The notes below the pieces were generated by a model. That model worked only from the letters and a program-made list of their open reading frames with translations, had not been told where the DNA came from and ran no database searches. A DNA stretch of 51,295 bases, from the NCBI GenBank assembly GCA_964384945.1, contig CAYLMK010000033.1, forward strand, positions 1-51,295. The letters run 5' to 3'. Positions 16,948 to 24,066 of this stretch are shown here, piece by piece. The stretch's first letter is position 1; each line of letters starts with the position of its first letter. Origin of the DNA: S015-6 sp964384945. GTDB taxonomy: Bacteria > Desulfobacterota > DSWW01. A program made the translations under genes and the position numbers.

Positions 16948-17523
16948 TCAGGGGGCCTCGCCGGTGTATTGGGCGATCTCGTCGGGGTTGTACCCCATCG
17001 ACCAGATCTCGATCATCCCGCAGAATTCGCAGAAATCCAGCCTGTACATCCAGCCTCGCTTCTGCGAGGCCAGCAGGACCCCGAAGCTCTCCTCGAAGCG
17101 CCTCCGGTCCTGCATGTCCTCTTCCGAAAGGTCTGCGCCCTCCCCCTCCAGCTTGTAGTGGTCGCAGGCAAGATCCTCCAGATAATGCACGATCTCCAGG
17201 TCTTCCGCTTCCATCACCGCATACACGGAAGGATGCCTGGGATGATCGAAAAACGCGTAACGGTCGCGCTCCCAAACCAGCACCCGGTCCGCCGAATCAA
17301 GGCGCTTGACGAGCCTTGCGGTCGCGGTTTCGTCCCACGCGGAGACGGGCTGGTCGGCGTGCTCCAGGTAGTATTCCCCGCCGAGCTCTTCCATCGTCCA
17401 GGCAATGAACTCACGCAGCTCTTCGCGCAACATCCCGACAATTTCATCTCGCTCTTCGTTTTCCAACGCACCCTCCCCTTCGATGACGTCGAAAAAACGG
17501 AGAATCCTTTTCCCCTGCCTCAT
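16948..17523 (-). CDS. Conserved-looking acidic protein of unknown function
   Basis: A 191-residue soluble, acidic protein read on the minus strand from ATG 17523, with CGAGGGA directly upstream. I do not recognise the family. It has an acidic first half (EGALENEERDEIVGMLREELREF), an aromatic-rich middle (RDRYAFFDHPRHPSVYAVMEAEDLEIVHYLEDLACDHYK) and a CEFC pair near residue 164 that might bind metal. No signal peptide or membrane segment is visible. It stands alone, convergent to the HAMP-type gene. Codon use fits a real gene. Confidence 0.7.
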   Translation of the reverse strand: MRQGKRILRFFDVIEGEGALENEERDEIVGMLREELREFIAWTMEELGGEYYLEHADQPVSAWDETATARLVKRLDSADRVLVWERDRYAFFDHPRHPSVYAVMEAEDLEIVHYLEDLACDHYKLEGEGADLSEEDMQDRRRFEESFGVLLASQKRGWMYRLDFCEFCGMIEIWSMGYNPDEIAQYTGEAP

Positions 17524-17849
17524 TCCCTCGCGAAAGCCGCTGCGTCATAACCCGGTCAGCGGCCAGCGCTGCGTCATTCCGGAGGAGCCGCGAAGCGGGC
17601 GACATCTGGAATCCAGTCCCGGCGCCCCGTACTCGCCGCTGTCCCGGATGCAGACTTCCGGACCCCGGCCCGCACGCGCTCCGCACACGGGCCGGGATGA
17701 CAAGATATTACACAGCCTGAGGAAAAGAGCAAAATCAGGGGAAAATGTATTTTTTCCTTGACATTCGCGCATCTTATAAAATAGATTAAAAATATATAAT
17801 TATCATCGGAAATGTTCTTGTAAAGAGTTCAATTCTTTTGGGGGGAGCC
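17524..17849. other. Divergent intergenic region, repeat then AT-rich
   Basis: The left two thirds hold a GC-rich repeat of another type (CATTCCGGAGGAGCCGCGAA from about 17575 and CATCTGGAATCCAG). The last 100 bases are unusually AT-rich and probably carry the promoter of the small membrane protein pair. No gene is visible. Confidence 0.6.
17758..17800 (+). promoter_or_regulatory. Candidate promoter for the small membrane protein pair
   Basis: TTGACA at 17758-17763 is perfect. The -10 is uncertain: TAGATT lies 18 bases downstream (17782-17787), and a perfect TATAAT lies at 17795-17800 without a good -35 of its own. The stretch is far more AT-rich than its surroundings. Confidence 0.35.
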
Positions 17850-18140
17850 ATGGCCGATCATTTTCAGAAGTCCGGGATATTTGCAAAGGAGATCACGGAG
17901 AAGACCATCCAGAAGTGGAGAATGATCCAGATGGCGGCGATCCTGCCGCTCGCCCTTTCCGTCGCTCTAATGCTTCGATTCAAAGGCTCTATCCTCGGCA
18001 CGATCGTGTTCTTTCTGATTCTGATCGTGGGGATCCTGCTCCCCCAGATTTACAGGGATCTGATCCAGTCCCACCTCATTCTCCGTCGGGAAATCGAGGA
18101 GATCAAGGCAAAAGGGCATGCCGGCGGAAGCTCGGGGTGA
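17850..18140 (+). CDS. Small two-TM membrane protein, first of a paralogous pair
   Basis: From ATG 17850 the product has 96 residues (MADHFQKSG...). Two hydrophobic segments at about 31-45 and 52-68 are separated by a short basic turn, and followed by a charged helix RDLIQSHLILRREIEEIKAKG. TTG 17838 is an alternative start with poor support; the GGGGGAG before ATG 17850 is close. The C-terminal half closely resembles the next gene (LLP...R...SHL.L.R.IE), so the two arose by duplication. Five bases separate them. The family is not recognised. A hetero-oligomeric membrane complex is a guess only. Confidence 0.65.
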   Translation: MADHFQKSGIFAKEITEKTIQKWRMIQMAAILPLALSVALMLRFKGSILGTIVFFLILIVGILLPQIYRDLIQSHLILRREIEEIKAKGHAGGSSG

Positions 18141-18144
18141 CCCC

Positions 18145-18444
18145 ATGACCATGGATTCCGACCCCCTCCGGTACTCCATGTTCAGGAAGCCGGTGAGGCA
18201 GGAGGACGCCCTTCGCCTGAGGAACATCCAGATAGGCGCCCTGTTACCCGTTCTGCTCTGTTTCACCTTCTTCCTGATGACCGCCAACATCTACCTCTTG
18301 TTTCTATTCCTTTTTCTCTTGATCATCGGGGTGTTGCTGCCCTGGATCCTGAGGGAAATGCTCAACTCGCACCTGGTCCTTCAGCGGCAGATCGAAAAGA
18401 TGGCAGGGGAGAAGCGCTCAGCGCCATCGCCCGACGATCCGTAG
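18145..18444 (+). CDS. Small two-TM membrane protein, second of a paralogous pair
   Basis: A 99-residue protein from ATG 18145, preceded by GGGGTGA at 18134-18140, which also contains the stop of the first gene. Two strongly hydrophobic segments (LLPVLLCFTFFLMTANIY, then LFLFLFLLIIGVLLPWIL) are followed by REMLNSHLVLQRQIEKMAGEK, matching the upstream paralogue. The N-terminal 30 residues are polar and unlike the paralogue. No known domain is recognised. The tight spacing shows co-transcription. Confidence 0.65.
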   Translation: MTMDSDPLRYSMFRKPVRQEDALRLRNIQIGALLPVLLCFTFFLMTANIYLLFLFLFLLIIGVLLPWILREMLNSHLVLQRQIEKMAGEKRSAPSPDDP

Positions 18445-18482
18445 TGCCGTAGCGGCCGGCGCACACCCGAGCCGGCCCCACG

Positions 18483-18520
18483 AAAAAAAAAGCCGGGGCT
18501 CACAGTCGAAGCACCCCGGC
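18483..18520 (-). terminator. Rho-independent terminator (minus strand)
   Basis: Arms GCCGGGG (18492-18498) and CCCCGGC (18514-18520) with a 15-base loop. Read on the minus strand the hairpin is followed by nine T (A-run at 18483-18491). It lies 45 bases after the stop of the minus-strand zinc-ribbon gene. Confidence 0.75.
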
Positions 18521-18564
18521 GGCTCCTGCGGTATGCGGCAAAGGGAGGATGCCCTCCCCCGTCC

Positions 18565-18765
18565 CTAGCTCCCCTGAATCATTTTTTCGCACTCAGGGCA
18601 AATCGGCTCCCCCTCCGGGTACTCCATGCAGTCGACGCAAAGAACCTTCCCGCACGCGTCGCACGCCATCACATGATTCTGGCAGAAAAGCTCGTGGCAA
18701 AAAGGACATTCCACGGCATCGTCGAGCAACATCTCGGTTTCACATATCTTGCACTTGATCCCCAT
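18565..18765 (-). CDS. Small protein with multiple CxxC zinc motifs
   Basis: From ATG 18765 on the minus strand it has 66 residues. There are five Cys pairs: CKIC, CPFC, then CQNHV with CDAC, CVDC and CPEC, plus a His. This is enough for two or three zinc sites in a treble-clef or double zinc-ribbon arrangement resembling a RING or B-box layout. GGAG just upstream is very close; GTG 18834 is an alternative start adding 23 residues. It ends before a clear terminator. A regulatory or protein-binding role is likely but not shown. Confidence 0.6.
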   Translation of the reverse strand: MGIKCKICETEMLLDDAVECPFCHELFCQNHVMACDACGKVLCVDCMEYPEGEPICPECEKMIQGS

Positions 18766-18986
18766 TCTCCGGCCCCCAAAAACCGGCCCCTCGATCGAGC
18801 CCGGCTCCTCGACGTAGTTTCTTTGGATAAGCACCCAAAGGAAAAACCCGCTTCCTCCCCCGGCCGATTCCCCTTATCTATCACGTTTGTGAACAAAAAG
18901 GAAGGTTCTTGAAGAAACAAACGCACCGGCAGAGAGCGAACCGCGCCGCAGTGAAAACCCGACAAAAACCCTTTTTCAGCGTTCTC

Positions 18987-19016
18987 TTGGATCCGCAAAC
19001 GCGGTTACGGTACAAT
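18987..19016 (+). promoter_or_regulatory. Candidate sigma-70 promoter of the response regulator
   Basis: TTGGAT at 18987-18992 and TACAAT at 19011-19016, spacing 18. The predicted transcript would begin about 50 bases before the TTG start at 19072. Confidence 0.4.
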
Positions 19017-19071
19017 AGGGGTCGCACGGGAAGCAAGGCCTGCTGGTCAGACCGAACGGAGCGGAGAGGAA

Positions 19072-20427
19072 TTGCTCATTCACATCATTGACGACGACGA
19101 ACTTGTCTGCGGCGCCCTGGAGCGCCTGATCGCCAAGAGGGGCCACCGGGCGATCGTCTCCCACACCGCGGACAATGCGCTCCGGCAGGCGGCGCACTTC
19201 ACGCCGGACCTCATCCTCCTCGACTTAAGCCTTCCCGACATGGGAGGCATCGAAGTCCTGAAAAGGCTCCAGGCGATGGGCGTCCCGTGCCCGATCATCA
19301 TGGTCTCCGGATTCGGAACGGTCGAGACCGCGGTCGAGGCCCTGAAGTTGGGGGCATGGGATTTCATGACCAAGCCCCTGAATCTCACCAAGGTGCACAC
19401 CACGATCGAAAACATCCTGACCCAGGTGCGCCTGCAGAAAGAGGTCGATCAACTGCGCACCGAGCAGCAGAGCCACTTTTTCTCGCAGCACATCACCGGC
19501 CAGACTCCCGCCGCACGGAAATGCTATGCACTGGCCCGCAGCGCTGCAGAGAACGAGCGCATGAACCTTCTGGTCACCGGGGAAAGCGGCACCGGAAAGG
19601 AATTCCTTGCGAGGTTCGTCCACTACAGCGGCCCGAGACAGAGCAAACCCCTCGTCACGGTCAACTGCAGCGCGCTGCCGAGGGAGCTTGTCGAAAGCGA
19701 GCTCTTCGGCTACGAGAAAGGCGCCTTCACCGGCGCCTCTGCGACCGGCAAGACCGGCAGGCTCGAGCTCGCGCAGGACGGCACCCTTTTTCTTGACGAA
19801 ATCGGGGACTTGCACGCCGAAGCCCAGGCCAAGATCCTCCGCTTCCTCCAGGAACGGGAGATCCAGCGCGTGGGAGGGACGCAGACCCTGCGCCTGGACG
19901 TCCGGGTCATCGCCGCGACGAACCAGGACCTGGAGAGCAAGATAAGGCAGGGCCAGTTCCGGGAGGATCTGTACTACCGCCTGAACGTGATGCGCATTCA
20001 CCTCCCCCCGCTGCGCGAACGCAAGGGAGACATCCCCCTGTTCACCCACCACTTCATCAACCTGTTCAATCAGGAGTTCGGCCGGAAGATCCTCGGCCTC
20101 ATGCCAAGCGTGGAGCAGCGTCTCGTCGAGTACGACTGGCCCGGCAACATCCGCGAACTGCGCAACGTGATCGAACGGGCCGTCCACCTGTCGAAGGGAC
20201 CTTACCTGTCCGAGGAGCACCTGAAGATCGAGACCATCTCCCCCTACCATCCTGCCCTCGTCTCGACCGACTCCCTGGCAATGAGGCTTCCTCTTCGCGA
20301 GATGGAGAGGAGGTATGCCGTCTCCGTGCTGGCCTCTGTCCGGGGAAACAAAACCCAGGCCGCAGAGATCCTCGGGGTTTCGCGGGCCAGGCTGCGGCGA
20401 ATACTCAATGGCGGGCAGGAAGCTTGA
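19072..20427 (+). CDS. Sigma-54-dependent response regulator, NtrC type
   Basis: A 451-residue cytoplasmic activator. The receiver domain has the acidic pocket DDD (7-9), phospho-acceptor Asp51 in LILLDLSLPDMGG, and Lys101 in FMTKPL. The AAA+ domain has Walker A GESGTGKE (170-177), GAFTGA (217-222, the sigma-54 contact loop) and Walker B GTLFLDEIGD (237-246). A Fis-type HTH ends the protein (NKTQAAEILGVSRARLRRIL). TTG 19072 has CGGAG at 19062-19066. No kinase gene is adjacent. A sigma-54 promoter lies at 25810 and a histidine kinase (PrsK) at 43198, but a link to either is unproven. Confidence 0.93.
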   Translation: MLIHIIDDDELVCGALERLIAKRGHRAIVSHTADNALRQAAHFTPDLILLDLSLPDMGGIEVLKRLQAMGVPCPIIMVSGFGTVETAVEALKLGAWDFMTKPLNLTKVHTTIENILTQVRLQKEVDQLRTEQQSHFFSQHITGQTPAARKCYALARSAAENERMNLLVTGESGTGKEFLARFVHYSGPRQSKPLVTVNCSALPRELVESELFGYEKGAFTGASATGKTGRLELAQDGTLFLDEIGDLHAEAQAKILRFLQEREIQRVGGTQTLRLDVRVIAATNQDLESKIRQGQFREDLYYRLNVMRIHLPPLRERKGDIPLFTHHFINLFNQEFGRKILGLMPSVEQRLVEYDWPGNIRELRNVIERAVHLSKGPYLSEEHLKIETISPYHPALVSTDSLAMRLPLREMERRYAVSVLASVRGNKTQAAEILGVSRARLRRILNGGQEA

Positions 20428-20835
20428 ACGGGAAACGGGAAAAGGCAGCGAAATCCGGAACGAATCGTGCCGGCAACTGGCACATTACGTTCCGGTATCG
20501 CAAACCTCATTTTTGCAAGTAACTTTTTGTTTTTCATAAAGGTTTGTCGGCTTCCATCTTGAGCTGGTCCATTTTGTGCCATATCCGCTCGGTACTCCCC
20601 CCGTCCACCGAAGGCCGCCGCAACCCCCCTTTCTTTGAGAGTATGCCTTGAAGAAACATAACTATCTGTTTCTTAAAGCTTTTCTAAGCAAGCCGACCCC
20701 GTGCTTCGGGCGCACCTTCCCCTCAAGTTTGTTGGCATCTCCGTTGCAGGGGCGTTCTCTACGAAGCGTGTAGGAAACAGGACGCAGCACCCAAGAGGGG
20801 GCGCTCACCTTAGACATCCGGACGGAGGTGCGGAC
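20428..20835. other. Intergenic region with a palindrome
   Basis: About 400 bases between the response regulator and a small HTH gene. No gene is visible. The only clear structure is the inverted repeat at 20651-20674, described separately; the HTH gene's GGAGGTG ribosome-binding site lies at 20824-20830. Confidence 0.5.
20635..20674 (+). promoter_or_regulatory. Possible promoter with overlapping 8-bp palindrome
   Basis: AAGAAACA at 20651-20658 and TGTTTCTT at 20667-20674 are perfect inverted repeats with an 8-base centre. A TTGAGA at 20635-20640 could be a -35 with a weak -10 near 20658-20664, placing the palindrome over the polymerase site. It may be an operator for the HTH gene 160 bases downstream; this is inference. 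Confidence 0.35.
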
Positions 20836-21024
20836 GTGACGCTGAAGAAGGAAAACCTGTTACGATCCAAGGACGTAGCCCACATCCTAGACTGCAGTCC
20901 CGACGATGTGATCGAATTGGCCAGACGGGGAAAGCTCAGGGCCACCAAGCAGGGCCGATTCTGGCGCTTCAAGCACAGCGACGTTCTGACCTACAAGAAA
21001 AAAGCGGACACGGTAGCAGTCTGA
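20836..21024 (+). CDS. Small MerR/excisionase-like helix-turn-helix protein
   Basis: From GTG 20836, with GGAGGTG at 20824-20830, the product has 62 residues. LLRSKDVAHILDCSPDDVIELARRGKLRATKQGRFWRFKHSDV is the winged HTH_17 pattern (helix-turn-helix followed by a wing reading W-R-F). Such proteins are excisionases or small DNA-binding regulators. No integrase is adjacent, so a regulatory role is more likely. A terminator follows directly. Confidence 0.75.
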   Translation: MTLKKENLLRSKDVAHILDCSPDDVIELARRGKLRATKQGRFWRFKHSDVLTYKKKADTVAV

Positions 21025-21025
21025 G

Positions 21026-21090
21026 CTGAGGTCCCCGCAAGCTCAACTTGCGCATTCCCCCTGAACGCGGGGACCCCTCGGCTTTTTCCC
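21026..21090 (+). terminator. Probable rho-independent terminator
   Basis: TCCCCGC (21032-21038) pairs with GCGGGGA (21067-21073); flanking GAGG/CCTC extend the stem with a bulge, and CTTTTT follows at 21082-21087. It starts just after the stop of the HTH gene. Confidence 0.6.
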
Positions 21091-21130
21091 GCTTCCCTCC
21101 GGCAGTGCCTCCACCCTCACCCTAACGGGC

Positions 21131-21952
21131 TCAGACCATCTCCTCCGGGTGCTCCAGCAGGTACTGGAAGCGGTCCAGGCCGAGCGCACCGTTGAAGCCG
21201 TCCTCGATCCGCTCGTCGTACGTGATCTTCACCTCCGCCATGCGCCGGACCATGACCTGGCCGTCCCGGACCACGGGCATGGGCTTGACCTTGCCGACAC
21301 AGACAAAAATGGGGATATTCCCATACTCGTAGAGGTGATGGTAGCCCGCCTCCAGGCCTACGCTCCCCAGGTTCGCCACGAAGACGCTCGCGTAAAACAG
21401 GTCCTTCTCAACAAAGCTGCGAGGCACCAGGTTGAAATAATCCAGGACCGAAAGCAGCCAGACAACGAGCCGGATCCCGAAGCGCGGAAGCTTGAGCACC
21501 AGGTTCGTCTCCTTGTCCGCGTAGCTCTTCTGCTCGGACCGCCCCTTGGCCAACTCCGCCGTAATCCGGTCGACCATATCCTTGAGGGGCTCCGCCGGGT
21601 CGAACTTCATCTTGATCACCACGAGCGGGGCCGCCGGGTCAAAAGCCTTCTTCGCCGAGAACGAGAGATAGATCCCGTCCCGCTGGTAAAGCCGCCTTCC
21701 GGCCACGTAGCGGTTGAGACGCGGAAACTCGTGCAGGGCCGTGACGATCGACCGCAGGACGAGCATGGTCAGGGTCACCTTGCCCTTGAGCCCCTCGGGC
21801 GGGTTCTCCAGAAAGGCCAGCGCATTCTCCATGTCAATCACGTACCGGATGTAGACCTGCGAGGTGTTCTTGGTCTTCATCAGGTAGGGCATCATCTGGC
21901 GGTAACCGGGCACCCGCTCCACCGGGGTCCCATCCGGCCTGTTCCTGCTCAT
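21131..21952 (-). CDS. E2-type acyltransferase-like protein lacking the catalytic His
   Basis: A 273-residue minus-strand protein resembling the catalytic domain of 2-oxoacid dehydrogenase E2 (CAT-like fold). There is no lipoyl or peripheral-subunit-binding domain. The C-terminal region EVKITYDERIEDGFNGALGLDRFQYLLEHPEEM aligns with the family's Y-D-H-R-x-x-D-G active site, but the His position is Glu (ERIEDG). The N-terminal part (TSQVYIRYVIDMENALAFLE... LTMLVLRSIVTALHEFPRLNRY) also fits the fold. It stands alone, without E1 or E3. It may be a non-catalytic paralogue or use another mechanism. Confidence 0.65.
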   Translation of the reverse strand: MSRNRPDGTPVERVPGYRQMMPYLMKTKNTSQVYIRYVIDMENALAFLENPPEGLKGKVTLTMLVLRSIVTALHEFPRLNRYVAGRRLYQRDGIYLSFSAKKAFDPAAPLVVIKMKFDPAEPLKDMVDRITAELAKGRSEQKSYADKETNLVLKLPRFGIRLVVWLLSVLDYFNLVPRSFVEKDLFYASVFVANLGSVGLEAGYHHLYEYGNIPIFVCVGKVKPMPVVRDGQVMVRRMAEVKITYDERIEDGFNGALGLDRFQYLLEHPEEMV

Positions 21953-22195
21953 GGCTTCTCCTCCTTCAGGCCGGATCTATACCAGGAAGCGAAACCGTCC
22001 GCAAGGGGAAAAACCCGCGGGAACGCCGGGGCGCAGGGGGATTGCCACGCTCCGCTCGCAATGTCCCCGCATGTTGTTGACCGCCCTAAAGGAGCCACCC
22101 GAGATCGCGCTAATGGAGCCACTTGGCCCGCGCGGGGATGACCAATGCGCGGGGACGACGCCGCTCAGGTTGCTGAGCCCGCGTCGCGTCGAAAC

Positions 22196-22234
22196 GGAGA
22201 TTGCGAGGAGCCGCAGGCGACGAAGCAACCCCCC
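22196..22234 (+). repeat. GGAG hairpin element, copy 3
   Basis: Same stem as copy 1 (inner arms GGAGCC and GGCGAC, loop GCA), followed by a C-run and TGCACAG. It lies between the divergent acyltransferase-like and protease genes. Confidence 0.85.
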
Positions 22235-22346
22235 TGCACAGTAGCCGTATTCCCGGCCAAGGCCGCGGCTGCGGCCGCGAGCCGGGATCCCTTGAGTGCA
22301 GCGGCCTCCCTTCTCCCCCCGATCGGGCTGCATTCCAGCACCACAT

Positions 22347-22376
22347 TTGACTCTTCAAAAACGAGTGCCCTATGAT
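22347..22376 (+). promoter_or_regulatory. Sigma-70 promoter of the papain-like protease gene
   Basis: TTGACT (22347-22352) and TATGAT (22371-22376) with an 18-base spacer. The expected start of transcription is in the run of ten A (22381-22390), which is followed by six G directly before GCGAG and the ATG, giving a leader of about 20 bases made mostly of two homopolymers. Confidence 0.55.
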
Positions 22377-22400
22377 CATTAAAAAAAAAAGGGGGGCGAG

Positions 22401-23294
22401 ATGACCGGTCAGAAGAGCAGATACGGCATGGGCTGGATTCCCGATTACCCGGATTTCCGGGACTACACCCAAGAGACCAGAGAGGTCAAAGAGATCCTCG
22501 AGCCGACCGGGCCGACAAAGCCAAAGGCAAGGCCGACGAAGGCGGCGGCCCCGGCATCCACGGACTTGAGGCCCTGGTGCTCCCCGGTCGAGGACCAGGG
22601 CATGCTGGGATCCTGCACGGCCCATGCCGGAGCCGGCGCCATCGAATACTACGAGAGAAGATCCTTTGGCAGACACGTCGACGCCTCGCGGCTCTTTCTC
22701 TACAAGGTCACCCGCAACCTCATGAAGATGAAGGGCGACACCGGCGCATACCTCCGGACGACCATGGGCGCGATGGTACTCTTCGGGGTGCCGCCCGAGG
22801 AACACTGGCCCTACACGGACGACGAAGCGAAGTTCGACAAGGAGCCCCCGGCCTTCTGTTACGCCTTCGCCCAGAACTACCAGACCGTCAAGTACTTCCG
22901 GCACGACCCGCCCGGGACGAAGCCCGAGGGCCTTCTCGAAAAGCTCAAGACCTCCCTTTGCAAGGGCCACCCGGCGATGTTCGGCTTCACCGTGTACAAT
23001 TCCATCGAGCAGGCCGAGAAGACCGGGCGTATCCCCTTTCCGTCCTCCAGGGAGAAGATCGAGGGCGGGCACGCGGTTCTCGCCGTCGGGTACGACGACA
23101 AGATGAAGATCAAGAACCGCTACGGCAAGAAGGAGACGACCGGCGCCCTGCTCATCCGCAATTCCTGGGGCAAGGGATGGGGCGAGGAGGGGTACGGCTG
23201 GCTGCCTTACGAGTACGTGCTCAAGCAGCTCGCCGAGGACTTCTGGTCGGTCCTCAAAAAGGAATGGGTCGAGACGGAACAGTTCAACGAGTAG
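22401..23294 (+). CDS. Papain-like cysteine protease (C1 family)
   Basis: A 297-residue protein with all C1A active-site elements: Gln66 (oxyanion hole) and Cys72 in VEDQGMLGSCTAHA, His224 in EGGHAVLAVGYDD and Asn254 in LIRNSWGKGWGEEGYGW. There is no signal peptide and almost no propeptide (about 55 residues including a Pro/Lys/Ala-rich linker), unlike secreted papains, so it probably acts in the cytoplasm or leaves by another route. It has its own promoter and stands alone between repeats. The substrate is unknown. Confidence 0.88.
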   Translation: MTGQKSRYGMGWIPDYPDFRDYTQETREVKEILEPTGPTKPKARPTKAAAPASTDLRPWCSPVEDQGMLGSCTAHAGAGAIEYYERRSFGRHVDASRLFLYKVTRNLMKMKGDTGAYLRTTMGAMVLFGVPPEEHWPYTDDEAKFDKEPPAFCYAFAQNYQTVKYFRHDPPGTKPEGLLEKLKTSLCKGHPAMFGFTVYNSIEQAEKTGRIPFPSSREKIEGGHAVLAVGYDDKMKIKNRYGKKETTGALLIRNSWGKGWGEEGYGWLPYEYVLKQLAEDFWSVLKKEWVETEQFNE

Positions 23295-23514
23295 CCCGAC
23301 CCCGCCCGCCGCAAGTGCAGCCAAGAGATCCCCGCGTTCGCGGGGAATACCGCTGCGACGGGCCCTCGCGCTTCCGTTGGCCGTCGTCCCCGCAGGTGCC
23401 GTATTCCCGGCCAAGGCCGCTCCTGCGGCCGCGAGCCGGGATCCCTTGCGTGCAGCGGCCGCGTGAGCCAAGAGATCCCCGCCGGAGCCTGTCCTCGCGA
23501 AGGCGGGGAAGGGG
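23295..23514. repeat. Repeat region after the protease gene
   Basis: Contains one unit like those of the 15-16 kb array: an AGAGATCCCCGCGTTCGCGG hairpin (about 23323-23350), then the nested CCCGGC/GCCGGG hairpin (23406-23440). A CCGCC/GGCGG repeat runs into the start of the next gene. No gene is visible. Confidence 0.75.
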
Positions 23515-23810
23515 ATGACACAGACTGAGGAAGATGAAAATCAAGAGATTTTTGGACTGAAAAACATAAAAGGCATGAGGGAGGACATTGAAAAGGAACT
23601 GCACGAACAACTAGAACGCATGGGACCGGAGCAGAAACGTCGAATCCTTGAGTTCGCGCGATCTTTAGCCCAGTCACCGTCAACGGGGTCGGGGGGGGGG
23701 GGGGGCGGAACATCACGCGGTTTGCGGGAACCATCCCGGCAGAGGATTTGGGTGCGATCGAAGCGGAGATTGAGAAGGGTTGCGAACAGGTGAATCCGAA
23801 TGAGTGGTAG
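23515..23810 (+). pseudogene. VapB-like antitoxin, split by a 15-G tract
   Basis: The first frame (MTQTEEDENQEIFGLK... EDIEKELHEQLERMGPEQKRRILEFARSLAQSP) reads up to 23690. Bases 23691-23705 are 15 consecutive G. The expected antitoxin end (FAGTIPAEDLGAIEAEIEKGCEQVNPNEW) continues in another frame from 23709 to the TAG at 23808. Frame would be restored with 13 or 16 G. This C-terminal pattern is typical of small antitoxins encoded just before PIN-domain VapC toxins. The true start may be ATG 23575. Either slippage, a mutation or an assembly error explains the frameshift. Confidence 0.7.
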
Positions 23811-23841
23811 GTATCTGCTGGACACGAATGACCACCGGCAG
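23800..23841 (+). pseudogene. vapC: Remnant of a VapC (PIN-domain) toxin start
   Basis: ATG 23800 overlaps the antitoxin end, as usual for vapBC, and encodes MSGRYLLDTN, the N-terminal strand of PIN ribonucleases including the first catalytic Asp. From about codon 11 the sequence (DHRQTGKYLGYDPRGS...) no longer resembles a PIN domain and no further acidic motifs follow. The open frame runs on to 24012 without sense. It is read as a toxin truncated by recombination. Confidence 0.55.
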
Positions 23842-24066
23842 ACCGGCAAGTACCTCGGGTACGACCCGCGCGGGTCACGTGCGAACCTCCGCAGTACCGG
23901 CGGAATCCCTTACACTGCCGCACCAGTCGGGCGGAGCTTGAAACTAGCTGTTTGTGTTGGCCTTCCTATGCATCCGCCTTGTTCTACCTTGAATCTCCGT
24001 CGGGATTCTTAACGGTTCCACCGAGACATTCCGGTTCCCAAACATACGCTAACCCTCCACAATCAT

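Larger units (their letters stand above)
21953..22400. other. Repeat-bearing region upstream of the protease gene
   Basis: Carries GC-rich repeats, a GGAG hairpin element (22196-22234), a nested hairpin repeat with arms CCCGGC/GCCGGG (22252-22286) and, in the last 60 bases, the promoter and leader of the protease gene. No gene is visible. Confidence 0.65.

Noticed and set aside
19072..20427. Assigning the response regulator as PrsR.
   Set aside because: Domain order fits any NtrC-type regulator and the gene is far from prsK; the sequence alone does not support the name.
20480..20500. A sigma-54 promoter at TGGCACATTACGTTCC after the response regulator.
   Set aside because: The -24 half matches, but the -12 GC is missing at the required distance.
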